Shown here: piece after piece, positions 1 to 7,681 of the stretch
Layout: every line of letters starts with the position of its first letter
Numbering within the stretch: the stretch's first letter is position 1
Assembly (NCBI RefSeq): GCF_050490315.1
Contig: NZ_JBNPEO010000014.1
Location: forward strand, 1-64,000
Length of the DNA: 64,000 bases
Reading direction: 5' to 3'
Origin: JBNPEO01 sp050490315
GTDB lineage: Bacteria; Actinomycetota; Actinomycetes; Actinomycetales; Micrococcaceae
Program-made: the position numbers and the translations under genes
Notes under the pieces: model-generated
Told to the model about the DNA's origin: nothing
Database searches by the model: none
The model's input: only the letters and a program-made list of their open reading frames with translations

Positions 1-1
1 C

Positions 2-235
2 AAAGGAGTGTGCTGGGACAATTCCGTGGCCGAGTCTGTCTTTTCGTCACTGAAGAACGAGTTCTACCACCACTACAGCTTCCCCACCCGGCAAGACGCA
101 CGGCGGGCAACGATGCGTTACATCGAGGTCTTCTACAATCGGCACAGACCCCACACCCACAATGACGGCTTGCCACCAGCTGCGGCCATGGCCAAATTCA
201 TGACCCAAAACCAGCAGCTACCCGCTGCTGCCTAA
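2..235 (+). pseudogene. IS3-family transposase (OrfB), 3' fragment cut by the window edge
   Basis: This is the last part of the DDE integrase-type transposase of an IS3-family element. The frame is already open at base 2, so the gene starts outside the window. The visible protein opens with K-G-V-C-W-D-N and continues through the end of the rve core, including the motif S-L-K-N-E-F, whose Glu is the expected last residue of the DDE triad, and the typical closing block F-Y-N-R-H-R-P-H. It stops with TAA at 233-235, about 45 bases before the element's right end. Whether the whole gene is intact cannot be judged from here. Family assignment is firm. Confidence 0.85.
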
Positions 236-250
236 CCAAAAAGAAACTAA

Positions 251-280
251 CGAACTGTCCCGGATCCTTGACACACCTCA
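251..280. repeat. Right terminal repeat of the IS3-family element
   Basis: The segment after the transposase stop ends in GATCCTTGACACACCTCA. Read inward it begins TGAGGTGTG, the TG...CA end typical of IS3-family elements. The left copy lies outside the window, so the repeat cannot be matched to its partner. Confidence 0.6.
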
Positions 281-330
281 CGTAAGCCGGTCGATCACCG
301 TGCCCAGGAAACGCGCCGCTACGTTCGTCA

Positions 331-382
331 GTTGCAGAAGTCGTCTGCACCGTCATGCATTTTTTCAACAGTCGTTTGCACC
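331..382. repeat. Two copies of the GTGCAG-type repeat, 31 bp apart
   Basis: On the minus strand two sites read GGTGCAGACGACTTCTGCA (331-351) and GGTGCAAACGACTGTTGAAA (363-382). Their conserved CTGCACC/TTGCACC blocks are exactly 31 bp apart on the plus strand. The same repeat occurs at 20364-20514 and 29527-29551. Each time it is next to a resolvase gene or remnant, so these are probably transposon-end or recombinase-binding sites. Confidence 0.6.
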
Positions 383-399
383 AAAGACCGAGCTGCGGG

Positions 400-775
400 A
401 CTGCAACTGCTTCAGGGTTCGAGGCCCGGACCCAGCGGTACAGCGTGGGCCCCGAGACCCCGAGGCTGGCAGCAACTTCCTTGGGCGGCGTTCCCTAGCT
501 GAGGAGCTTCCGAGCTGAGCGGATCTTGGCCTCAGTCATTACACGCTTGCGTCCGCCGACCCGGCCCTGTTCGCGCGCTGCCTGGAGGCCCGCCTGGGTG
601 CGTTCGACCATGAGCTCGCGTTCCATCTGAGCCAGGGAGGCCATCACGTTGAAGAAGCAGCGTCCGGAGGCGGTGGTGGTGTCGATCGAGTCGGTGAGGC
701 TGACAAAACCAATTCCGCGCTCAATGTCCAGGGCGAGCCCGAAACAACGGTCAGTGGACTTTGCGCCGAGCTAGA
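400..775 (-). pseudogene. Decayed serine resolvase, C-terminal two-thirds
   Basis: The minus strand encodes a broken relative of the intact resolvase at 20527-21108. Recognisable blocks are G-F-V-S-L-T-D, the segment F-F-N-V-M-A-S-L-A-Q-M-E-R-E-L-M-V-E-R, and the C-terminal helix-turn-helix ending in P-T-L-Y-R-W-V. The catalytic N-terminal part is missing and the region upstream of about 735 is hard to align. An in-frame TAG lies at about 495 in the linker before the helix-turn-helix. It is therefore a dead relic. Its 3' end lies beside the two repeats at 331-382, the same layout as at the intact copy. Confidence 0.8.
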
Positions 776-1038
776 AGTCACCCGCCAGACGTGTTGATGG
801 TCGCCAGCCGGAGAGCTGCGCCCGGACGGCGAGAAGCTACTTCCCAGACAGTCCTGGTGTCCAAAATTGTGTGGGTGCGCAACGGCTGGCCGACGTCTCC
901 GAAGGTCAGGTACGATCCCGCCAGCTGATCCACCGCGGCGGGCGCTATCGACCTGATCATCACGACCATTTTCCGCTGCTGCGGGTATCGCCATATTCGC
1001 ACCGGCGCGCAAAAGATTACGGTCGAGCCGGGTCCGGC
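776..1038. other. Intergenic, no supported gene
   Basis: A 74-codon minus-strand frame (778-1002) runs through this stretch but resembles no family I know and has no convincing ribosome-binding site. The stretch separates the resolvase relic from the 3' end of lgt. Confidence 0.4.
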
Positions 1039-1917
1039 CTAAACCGAGGCCGGGTCGAAGGGCGCCGGCCCGGTCCTGGACCGGGGACGGCGGAACAGCG
1101 CAAGGAATAATGTCGAGCCGGCGGCAAAGAGCAAGGCCGCGACCCAGGTGTTCACTCGCAGACCCAGGATCAGGTTTGCGTAGTCGGAGCGCATCAACTC
1201 GAAGACGAAGCGCCCGGCAGAGTAACCGCCCACGTAGAGGGCGAACACACTTCCCGCGCCCAGCCTGAAGCGGGCATCGAGGAATAGGATTGCACCCCCG
1301 GCGATCACGCACCACAACGACTCGTACAGGAACGTCGGCTCGAAGAATCCTAAGACCACAGGCGCCCCGGACGCGTCCGTCGCGGCGATCCCGGAGGCAG
1401 GGTCCATCTGGTGGATCTGGAGCTTCCATGGCAGGGTGCTGGGGTCGCCGTAGAGTTCGTTGTTGAACCAGTTTCCCCAGCGGCCCAGCGCCTGGGCGAA
1501 GAGGACGCCGGGGGCGACGGCGTCCAGGAAAGCGACGAAGGAGACCTTCAGCCTGCGGCAGCCGATCCAGGCGCCGGCGCAGCCAAAGGCGACGGCACCC
1601 CAGATGCCGAGGCCGCCGTCCCAGATGGCGAGGGCGTTCCACGGGTTCCGACCGGGGAGGAAATACAGTTCGGGGTCGGTGATGACGTGGTAGATCCGGC
1701 CGCCGATGATTCCGGCCGGAATCGCCCAGAGGCAGATGTCCAGCACCTGACCCGGTTGGCCGCCGCGCTGCTGCCAGCGCCGGGACCCGAGCCAGAGGGC
1801 GAGTGCGATGCCGGCAAGAATGCACAGCGCGTAGAAGTGGATGGTCAGCGGTCCCAGATGGAACGCACTGACGGTCGGTGATGGGATGAATGACTCTGTT
1901 GGGGCCTGCGCAGCCAT
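1039..1917 (-). CDS. lgt: Prolipoprotein diacylglyceryl transferase
   Basis: Lgt transfers a diacylglyceryl group from phosphatidylglycerol to the lipobox cysteine of exported prolipoproteins at the cytoplasmic membrane. The 292-residue protein has the family's multiple membrane segments and the signature G-R-W-G-N-W-F-N-N-E at residues 145-154, matching the conserved G-R-x-G-N-x-x-N-x-E block. Length is normal for the family, and the first ATG fits the usual N-terminus. Because it lies on accessory DNA it is probably an extra copy. The accessory region encodes several lipoproteins that would be its substrates (16040-17143, 27042-27920, 28001-28612). Extra lgt genes are common on actinobacterial metal-resistance elements (general knowledge). 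Confidence 0.93.
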   Translation of the reverse strand: MAAQAPTESFIPSPTVSAFHLGPLTIHFYALCILAGIALALWLGSRRWQQRGGQPGQVLDICLWAIPAGIIGGRIYHVITDPELYFLPGRNPWNALAIWDGGLGIWGAVAFGCAGAWIGCRRLKVSFVAFLDAVAPGVLFAQALGRWGNWFNNELYGDPSTLPWKLQIHQMDPASGIAATDASGAPVVLGFFEPTFLYESLWCVIAGGAILFLDARFRLGAGSVFALYVGGYSAGRFVFELMRSDYANLILGLRVNTWVAALLFAAGSTLFLALFRRPRSRTGPAPFDPASV

Positions 1918-2126
1918 GGGATCCTGCCGGATGGTGAACGGGGAACGTGAAGTCTAAGCCTATGGTTCGGCGCGGCCGGGCGGTAATTGCTCCGCTGTCG
2001 TGCTGATCAGTCGGCGGAACCTGTCATCGCTCGGTGGCCTCCGCCCAACGTGCCGGCGGCGCGGACGATGTCGGGGTAGGGGACATCAGGCGAGCGGTGC
2101 GCGGTCGTGGTGCCGATACGTGGTCG

Positions 2127-2393
2127 TTATAGAGCGTTGCTGGAAAACGGCGGGTAGCTGGAGATTATGTAGTCGGCGGCGGCGGGACCTGCGATTCTTC
2201 GTCGAGTCTTGCCTGGTTCTACTCCGTGGTGTTGGAGCGCGTCGCGGAAGTGGCGGGCCTCGAGGGGGCTGATGCGATGCAGAATGCACCAGCTGGTGTA
2301 GAGCCCGTAGAGGCAGTCGGACCCGAGGGGTTCCTGAGTCTGGTCCGGAATTGTTGCTTCCAGGAGAAATTGCGTGATGTGTGAGGTGGGCAT
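2127..2393 (-). CDS. Small protein of unknown function, possibly a plasmid/phage primase C-terminal domain
   Basis: This 88-residue frame begins at an ATG just after an in-frame TGA. The middle part (L-Y-x-x-W ... F-R-D-A-L-Q-H-H-G ... K-T-R-R-R-I-A-G-P) looks to me like the small winged-helix domain that ends P4-type primase/helicases of mobile elements, where a tyrosine/tryptophan patch is followed by a short basic segment. This is only a resemblance by eye. It could be a separated or degraded remnant of such a gene, or a small DNA-binding protein. No good ribosome-binding site is visible. Overlapping frames look worse. Confidence 0.35.
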   Translation of the reverse strand: MPTSHITQFLLEATIPDQTQEPLGSDCLYGLYTSWCILHRISPLEARHFRDALQHHGVEPGKTRRRIAGPAAADYIISSYPPFSSNAL

Positions 2394-2867
2394 ATCGCCT
2401 CATTCTGCGCGTGTGCGTTCTTTCCACCGGACTGCTTCAGTGGCTTCCACCGCACCCTGCACCTGGGGGCGGGCATCCGGCCCCGAAGGGCATATCGGAT
2501 ACACGCGAATCTACGTGGTGTACTTTGCACCGTCCACTTTCCAGTGGACGGTGACTACGGCATTTTTGTGGCTGCCCGGAGGCCGGTGGCTGTGCTTCGC
2601 ATTCGGAGCAGAAATTGTGCCCACTTATCGTTCGTGCGGCAAAGGCGAGCGGCTCCTGCACTCCACTCTGAGTCAGCCGCCAGACTGTACCGGCGCGTCT
2701 CCCCTGCAGGGCCACGGATTGGAGCTCGATTTCCTGGCGCGAGGTGCCCTGGCGGCCATGTCGTCGAGGCGGGTGTCTTTTCCACCCTACGATTGCCGGC
2801 GGGCCGCCGCCGGCGATTTTGTTCGCAGTGCCAGTGACGGGTACGGAATGCCGCCCTCTTGCGGCCC
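2394..2867. other. Intergenic with one strong dyad, no supported gene
   Basis: Several overlapping frames exist here, as expected in G+C-rich DNA, but none looks like a protein. The only clear structure is the perfect dyad at 2529-2552, listed separately. Confidence 0.4.
2529..2552. repeat. Perfect inverted repeat, 10-bp arms, 4-bp loop
   Basis: ACCGTCCACT and AGTGGACGGT are separated by TTCC. There is no T-run on either side, so it does not look like an intrinsic terminator. It may be an operator or a recombination site. Confidence 0.6.
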
Positions 2868-3548
2868 TTAGTGGGTTCCCGTTACCCATGTTGGGTTTCC
2901 GTCGGGCCGGTAGATGACTGCGTTTCCGTCGTCCTGGATGACGAGCCGGCTTCCGGGGTTGTTATCGGTTTCGGTGTCCCACACGTATTCGTCGTTGGGG
3001 CCGTAGAGGACGAGGTTCCCGTCGGGCTGCATGATGCATGCCCCGGCGCCGCGGCCGTTGGTCCCGGAGTCCCACAGGGGTCCGTCGGGGCCGTAAAAGA
3101 CGAGGTTCCCGTCAGTCTGGTAAAGAAGTCCGTAGAGCCCGTTGGCGGATCTGATTCCGTGGGTGGGGGTGAGTGTTGATCCTGACTGCAGGACGTGGGA
3201 GTCGGCGCTGCCTGGCGGCTGGCATGTTTCTGTAGCCCACAGCGGGGAACCGTCGGGCCGGTAGATGACTGCGTTTCCGTCGTCCTGGATGACGAGCCGG
3301 CTTCCGGGGTTGTTATCGGTTTCGGTGTCCCACACGTATTCGTCATTGGGGCCGTAGAGGACTAGGTTCCCGTCGGCCTGCATGATGCATGCCCCGGCAC
3401 CGCGGCCGTTGGACCCGGAGTCCCACAGGGGCCCGTCGGGGCCATAAAGGACGAGGTTCCCGTCCGTTTGATAGAGCAGCCGGTAGCGGCTGTTCGGAGA
3501 GGTTGCTGCGGAGCCGGGGCGGAGTGCTGTTTCCGGGTGCAATGTCAT
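2868..3548 (-). CDS. Tandem bulb-type (monocot mannose-binding, MMBL) lectin protein
   Basis: The 226-residue protein consists of two bulb-lectin domains. Each has three copies of the sugar-binding motif Q-x-D-x-N-x-V-x-Y (first domain at about residues 27-35, 57-65 and 88-96; second offset by 117), and all six copies are intact. The two halves are near-identical even in DNA: about 225 bp at 2897-3120 recurs at 3248-3471 with about ten differences, so the duplication is recent. No signal peptide is visible. Tandem MMBL architecture and lack of a signal match LlpA-type lectin-like bacteriocins (family knowledge), but a plain surface or storage lectin is possible. Its start codon overlaps the stop of the upstream gene as ATGA. 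Confidence 0.85.
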   Translation of the reverse strand: MTLHPETALRPGSAATSPNSRYRLLYQTDGNLVLYGPDGPLWDSGSNGRGAGACIMQADGNLVLYGPNDEYVWDTETDNNPGSRLVIQDDGNAVIYRPDGSPLWATETCQPPGSADSHVLQSGSTLTPTHGIRSANGLYGLLYQTDGNLVFYGPDGPLWDSGTNGRGAGACIMQPDGNLVLYGPNDEYVWDTETDNNPGSRLVIQDDGNAVIYRPDGNPTWVTGTH

Positions 3549-3871
3549 GGCCGTTCCCCGTCGGTTGTGGTGATGAATCGTGGACGCATCTCCGGGCGTT
3601 GGTTTACGGCGGCCCGGTCCGGAGGCGGAGACAGCGGTGCGCGGGTTTGGATCAGGTGGTGTCTGAGTACAGCGATGTGGTCGCCGGGGTGGACGGCGAG
3701 CAGACTGCGCAGCCGGTGCCTGGCGGGTGCGGCTGTTGGGTCCGTTCCTGACAGGACGGTCCGGATAATGTCCTCCGCCTGTGAGTCCAGTGTCATGGAG
3801 GTGTCGTCATCACGTTCTGCGTGGCTGGCATTTGCCTCAGTCAGTGCAGTCAGGGGTTGCTGAGAACTCAT
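3545..3871 (-). CDS. Small protein of unknown function coupled to the lectin gene
   Basis: A 108-residue, Arg- and Pro-rich soluble protein without signal peptide or membrane segment. I do not recognise a family. The ATG at 3871 is preceded by a purine-rich stretch including AAGAAGGA, an acceptable ribosome-binding site. Its TGA overlaps the lectin ATG (ATGA), so the two are translationally coupled and probably act together. If the lectin is a bacteriocin, a role in immunity or release is conceivable, but nothing in the sequence shows that. Confidence 0.65.
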   Translation of the reverse strand: MSSQQPLTALTEANASHAERDDDTSMTLDSQAEDIIRTVLSGTDPTAAPARHRLRSLLAVHPGDHIAVLRHHLIQTRAPLSPPPDRAAVNQRPEMRPRFITTTDGERP

Positions 3872-4029
3872 GGGGTTATCCTTCTTCTTTTTCTTCTTCT
3901 TCGATGCGGACGCTTCGGCTAATCGGTTTTGATCTTTTGTCCGCGCATGGACGGGCGGGGCCGTGCGGCCGGCTGGTCGCCTGTCCCTGCCGCGCTTGGG
4001 TGGTCAGTTGCGGCGGCCGTCTGTACGCG

Positions 4030-4296
4030 TCATCGATGACGATCCCTGAATTGTGCAGGTTTTGACTGGTGCCGGCCTCCGGCCCGTGGCGGGAGTTTAG
4101 GTGGTCCCGCCGTGCCGGGCGATACGTGGCGGCCGGAGGTGTTGCTTTGGGCCGCCCGGAGGTTTGGCTTTGGTCCTTTTTCGAACGTACCACGCGGCCG
4201 CGGCGGATGATCCAGGTCATGAGCTGGCCCCCTGCTGTCCGCCGGGCGCGGAGGTCCGGGGCAGGCAGCCGGGTTCGGGCTATTAGGGATCTGCAT
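4030..4296 (-). CDS. Doubtful small ORF heading the lectin operon
   Basis: The ATG at 4296 has a strong ribosome-binding site, AGGAGG seven bases upstream, and lies about 50 bp below the repeated CTCAG motif at 4348-4364. A translated product from this point is therefore likely. The 88-residue protein is Pro/Arg-rich and unrecognised. An alternative frame (ATG at 4220, stop at 3876, 114 residues beginning M-T-W-I-I-R-R-G) overlaps it and reaches to within five bases of the next gene. A frameshift between the two frames or a short leader peptide are both possible. Confidence that this exact frame is real is low. Confidence 0.3.
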   Translation of the reverse strand: MQIPNSPNPAACPGPPRPADSRGPAHDLDHPPRPRGTFEKGPKPNLRAAQSNTSGRHVSPGTAGPPKLPPRAGGRHQSKPAQFRDRHR

Positions 4297-4347
4297 GATG
4301 GTGCCTCCTGCGGTTTCGTTCCGGTACTACCAGCATGGCTGGCGGTT

Positions 4348-4364
4348 CCTGAGGGCGTCCTGAG
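4348..4364 (-). promoter_or_regulatory. Direct repeat CTCAGG-N5-CTCAGG (putative response-regulator site), lectin operon
   Basis: On the minus (sense) strand CTCAGGACGCCCTCAGG places two CTCAGG half-sites exactly 11 bp apart, about 50 bp upstream of the first start codon of the lectin operon. The same arrangement recurs upstream of four other transcription units in this cluster. Confidence 0.5.
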
Positions 4365-4399
4365 TCTTATTCCTGCACCAGTACTTGACCGGTAGGGGG

Positions 4400-4987
4400 T
4401 TAGTCGATTTTTTCTCCGGTGCCTTTGGCTTTCGTGGCGGTGGCGGTGACCGGGGCGAGTCCGGGTGCGGCGGCTTCGACGCTGATTTTTACTTCGTTCG
4501 TGGAGGTTCGGTAGAGGCTGTATTTGTTCTCCGGGTAGTGCCCGGTGCCGGTGGCGTTGTCGAAATACACTGTCGCTGACGTATCAGGTGCCAGGGTCAG
4601 CCCGTCGAGTTTCTGGTAGTAGGACTCTGTCTGTCCGGTGGCGGTGTCTTTCATGGTGTAGTACACCTCCAGGCCGGTAAGCGGCGCGGGGGTGGAGTTG
4701 CTCAGGGTGAACTGAAGGCGGTCCGGAACTGCGGCGTTGGTTTGCGGGTCGGTGTTGTCTTCGGCCTTGGCCTTGCTGATGGTCAGTCCGGCGGCGGTCC
4801 CGGTGGCGGTGATGGGGTTTTTTGTCACGGGAAGTACGGTCGCTGCGGGGCCGGCCGCGGCGGTGCCGGTGGTGCCGGCCGTGGGGCTGCCGGGGCCGGA
4901 GGCCCCTTGCCAGATCAGGATGGTGGCCAGGATGGCGATGGTGATGAGGGCCAGAGGGAGGATTTTTTTAAGGGCGGGCGTTTTCAT
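4400..4987 (-). CDS. Membrane-anchored extracytoplasmic protein of the ABC exporter operon
   Basis: The 195-residue protein starts with M-K-T-P-A-L-K-K followed by a hydrophobic segment (about residues 9-28). It acts as an uncleaved signal anchor, since no lipobox is present. A short Gly/Ala/Thr linker leads to an extracellular domain of about 140 residues with alternating beta-strand pattern. The frame is open further upstream, but the ATG at 4987 is chosen because it leaves a normal export signal and begins five bases after the upstream permease stop. I do not recognise the domain; the fold looks immunoglobulin-like. As the last gene of the ABC operon it may be a substrate-binding or accessory subunit. 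Confidence 0.7.
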   Translation of the reverse strand: MKTPALKKILPLALITIAILATILIWQGASGPGSPTAGTTGTAAAGPAATVLPVTKNPITATGTAAGLTISKAKAEDNTDPQTNAAVPDRLQFTLSNSTPAPLTGLEVYYTMKDTATGQTESYYQKLDGLTLAPDTSATVYFDNATGTGHYPENKYSLYRTSTNEVKISVEAAAPGLAPVTATATKAKGTGEKID

Positions 4988-4992
4988 TGTTC

Positions 4993-5961
4993 TTAGGCCT
5001 TTCGGAGGAGTTTGTGCCGGGTGGCGGCCAGGACCGCGGAGCCCGTTGCTGCGGTGAAGCCGGCGAGGAGCCAGAGGGTGTGGTTGAAGGTCTGAGCCCA
5101 TACATAGGCGGGGCTCTGTTGGTTGTATTGGTTTTTGATACCGAGCCAGGCGAAGAGGGGGCGTTCGTATTGTTTGGTGAGGGAGGTTTGTTCGATGAGG
5201 TCGCGGGCTGTTTCGTAGCCGGTGAAGTTGGCCATAACGGCGTGTTCGTGTGCTTTGTCGATTTGGAGGCTTGCGAACAGCCCTCCGGGGATCTGGTTGT
5301 CCGGATCCATGGTGTCGCCGATCTGGGGGATCACCAGAACGACGATGAGCCAGAGGACCAGGGCCAGCACCAGGCCGGTGGCCGGGGTCCGGGTGAGGGC
5401 GGCCAGGGCCAGCGCGGCGAGCGACCACATGGTCAGGTAGATGGTGGTGTGGGCTGCGGCGAGTACTAGTCGGGTGAGGTCTGTGCCGGTCAGGGGGGCG
5501 TTGCCGGCGATGAGCAGGGCCCCGGTGATAACGGAGAACAGGGCTGCGGTGACGGCGGCCCAGATGGTGAAGGCGGCCAGGATTTTGCCGGCGGCGAAGC
5601 TGTGGCGTCCTAGGGGACGGGTGAAGATCAGTTGCAGGGTGCCGTTGTTTTTTTCCTTGGCGATCAGTCCGTAGCCGAGGATCACGGCGAAGAGTGCCCC
5701 GACGATTTCCAGGTACTCCATCGCTGCCCGCAGCATCTGCAGCGGGAAGAGGTCCGGGGGCGGTGCGGTGACGGTGCCGCCGCTGGCTTTGAGGGCGGCC
5801 AGGTAGCTGGTGTAGTCAGCGGTTTTGGCACGGAAGTCTGCGGCCGCTACGAGGACGGAGAGCACGACGATGAGGGCCAGGAAGGTGATCAGCAGCCGCA
5901 TGGAACGGTTTCGGGACAAGTCCCGGATTTCCTTCCCGCAGAGCGTGAGGAGGCTAGTCAT
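4993..5961 (-). CDS. ABC-2 type exporter permease (second of two)
   Basis: A 322-residue integral membrane protein with six predicted membrane segments. There is a large extracytoplasmic loop after the first helix and another before the last, the layout of NosY-like ABC-2 permeases with a DUF3526-type loop. The motif E-K-N-N-G-T-L-Q-L-I-F-T-R-P near residue 110 is the coupling segment typical of ABC-2 permeases. It overlaps the preceding permease by eight bases, so both are made from one transcript with the ATPase. Two different permeases suggest a heterodimeric exporter. The substrate is not evident; antimicrobial export, self-protection or lipid export would all fit the neighbourhood. Confidence 0.88.
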   Translation of the reverse strand: MTSLLTLCGKEIRDLSRNRSMRLLITFLALIVVLSVLVAAADFRAKTADYTSYLAALKASGGTVTAPPPDLFPLQMLRAAMEYLEIVGALFAVILGYGLIAKEKNNGTLQLIFTRPLGRHSFAAGKILAAFTIWAAVTAALFSVITGALLIAGNAPLTGTDLTRLVLAAAHTTIYLTMWSLAALALAALTRTPATGLVLALVLWLIVVLVIPQIGDTMDPDNQIPGGLFASLQIDKAHEHAVMANFTGYETARDLIEQTSLTKQYERPLFAWLGIKNQYNQQSPAYVWAQTFNHTLWLLAGFTAATGSAVLAATRHKLLRKA

Positions 5962-6856
5962 GGAGTTCCTTTCGCATGCTCGCGCGGCCGGTCAGGACGA
6001 TCAGAGTGACCCCGACGGCGAGGAAGGCCAGGATGACCATGATCCCGCCGGTCATCGTGCCGCTGGCCTGGGGGTCCTGCAGCAGGATCGAAGCGACGTG
6101 TTTGAACTGCTCCCCGAGGGACAGGGGGCCGGTGAGGGAGCCGGTGACGGCGAAGATCCCGGTCTGCGGGGCCGCGGGAGGTGTCACCGGGTTCAACAGC
6201 GAGACCGGGTGAACGGCGGTGCCGAGCAGGGGCAGGACGAAAATAATGACGCTCCAGACCACGATGGGAACCAGGAGCGCGGCGGTGTAGCTGGATGCGT
6301 GGAGCCCGGCCAGCATGCCCAGGGCCACGAAGAAGAGCAGGAAGATCCATGCCAGGGCAAAGAGGGCGGTGAGCCGGAGCAGCTGGCCGGGTGCCGGGAT
6401 GCTGCCGGTGACCGCGCTGATGGAGGCCATGCTGATCAGCGCCGAGGCCGCCAGCACGCCCAGGAGTCCCAGGCTGATGCCGGTAAATTTCGCGGCCAGG
6501 TACCCGGCCGGGGACAGGCGCCGGGTCAGGACCAGGTCGATCGTCCGGGCACGCCGGTCCCGCATCCCGGACTGCACACCGGTCACAACGGCCAGGAGAG
6601 CCCCGATCAGGAGGATGTAAATGACGGTATTGCGGGCGTAGTAGAGGGCCGGGACGTTGCCGAAGGGGTTAGGGGCACTTGTCAGTCCCTGGCCGGCGGC
6701 TGAGTTGTACACGTTCGTGACGGTTGCCTTCGCGGCCGAGCCGATGAACGCCGAGACTGCGGTCATGCCGATAAACACGGCCAGGAGCAACTGGGGCAGA
6801 CGTTCACGTCCGGCGCTGCGCAGTTCATGACTGACGGTGGCGGCCCAGGGATTCAT
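5954..6856 (-). CDS. ABC-2 type exporter permease (first of two)
   Basis: A 300-residue membrane protein with about six membrane segments. The conserved R-D-R-R-A-R-T-I-D-L-V-L-T-R-R block, about residue 100, is the ABC-2 coupling region. The reading frame continues upstream into the ATPase gene, but the ATG at 6856 overlaps the ATPase stop as ATGA and gives a proper N-terminus, so it is taken as the start. It pairs with the permease at 4993-5961 and the ATPase at 6853-7590. Confidence 0.88.
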   Translation of the reverse strand: MNPWAATVSHELRSAGRERLPQLLLAVFIGMTAVSAFIGSAAKATVTNVYNSAAGQGLTSAPNPFGNVPALYYARNTVIYILLIGALLAVVTGVQSGMRDRRARTIDLVLTRRLSPAGYLAAKFTGISLGLLGVLAASALISMASISAVTGSIPAPGQLLRLTALFALAWIFLLFFVALGMLAGLHASSYTAALLVPIVVWSVIIFVLPLLGTAVHPVSLLNPVTPPAAPQTGIFAVTGSLTGPLSLGEQFKHVASILLQDPQASGTMTGGIMVILAFLAVGVTLIVLTGRASMRKELHD

Positions 6857-7590
6857 GACGGGGTGCCGGCTTCGATGTGGAGGTAGATGTCTTCCAGGGA
6901 TGCCTGGTCGGGGAAGGCCCCGAGGGTGGCCGCGACGGAGTTCTGGTAGATCAGCCGCCCTGAGCTGAGGATTCCGATGCTGGTGCACGTTTTGGTCACT
7001 TCGGCCAGGAGGTGGGTGTTCATGAACACCGTCATTCCCAGTGACTGGTTGAGGCCGATGATGATTTCCCGCAGGTTGGCCACCCCTTGCGGGTCCAGCC
7101 CGGAGGTCGGTTCGTCCAGGAACAGCACCGCCGGTTCGTGCAGGATGGCCTGGGCGATGCCGGCGCGTTGACGCATCCCTTTGCTGAACGTGGACATTTT
7201 CTCGTGGCCGTGGCCGGTGAAGTCCACGGCCTCAAGGGCCGCTTCGATCCGGGCTGCGGGGGCCGCTATCCCGGAGAGCCTGGCGAAGAACGTCAGGTTC
7301 TCGGTGAGGGTGAGGTTGTCGTAGAACTGGACATTCTCCGGCAGGTAACCGATCGAGCGGCGCACCAGGTCAGCGCCGGTGGCCACGTCATGGCCGGCGA
7401 TGCGGGCTGTGCCGGACGTAGCCGGCAGCAGGGTGGTTAGGATGTTCACGGTGGTGGTTTTACCCGCCCCGTTGTGTCCGAGTAGCCCGAAGATTTCCCC
7501 TCGAGGTACCTCGAGGCTCAGGGCCTGGAGGGCCTGCTTGGATCCGTAAGCCTTAGCCAGTGAGCTGGTTTCGATTGCCATGTCCGTCAT
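6853..7590 (-). CDS. ABC exporter ATP-binding protein
   Basis: The 245-residue ATPase powers the two-permease exporter encoded downstream. It shows Walker A G-H-N-G-A-G-K-T near residue 38, a variant signature F-S-K-G-M-R-Q-R in place of L-S-G-G-Q, Walker B V-L-F-L-D-E-P-T and a switch histidine in M-N-T-H. The family is that of NosF/CcmA-like ABC-2 ATPases. Three starts are possible (TTG at 7599, ATG at 7590, ATG at 7581); the first ATG is used. The promoter region just upstream holds three CTCAG/TTCAG-type half-sites. Confidence 0.9.
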   Translation of the reverse strand: MTDMAIETSSLAKAYGSKQALQALSLEVPRGEIFGLLGHNGAGKTTTVNILTTLLPATSGTARIAGHDVATGADLVRRSIGYLPENVQFYDNLTLTENLTFFARLSGIAAPAARIEAALEAVDFTGHGHEKMSTFSKGMRQRAGIAQAILHEPAVLFLDEPTSGLDPQGVANLREIIIGLNQSLGMTVFMNTHLLAEVTKTCTSIGILSSGRLIYQNSVAATLGAFPDQASLEDIYLHIEAGTPS

Positions 7591-7624
7591 ACACCGCAAC
7601 TTATGACGACGCCGGTAAGAGAAA

Positions 7625-7651
7625 CCTGAGGACGGGCCTGAACCCCTGAAC
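7625..7651 (-). promoter_or_regulatory. Three TTCAGG/CTCAGG half-sites upstream of the ABC operon
   Basis: Read on the sense (minus) strand there are TTCAGG, TTCAGG and CTCAGG with start-to-start steps of 8 and 12 bp, ending 35 bp before the ATPase start. This is a looser version of the 11-bp repeat seen at the other promoters of the cluster. Confidence 0.35.
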
Positions 7652-7681
7652 CCCGGACGCTCGTTCTTGAGCCCCCGGGCG

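Noticed and set aside
644..1825. 393-codon minus-strand frame overlapping lgt
   Set aside because: It is the out-of-frame shadow of lgt; its residues are Arg/Pro-rich and match no family, whereas the lgt frame has the full signature.
2374..2889. Several overlapping frames on both strands between the primase-like ORF and the lectin gene
   Set aside because: None has a ribosome-binding site plus plausible composition, and they conflict with each other.
2868..3548. CRISPR-like array
   Set aside because: The internal repeats are two long coding copies of a lectin domain, not short repeats with unique spacers.
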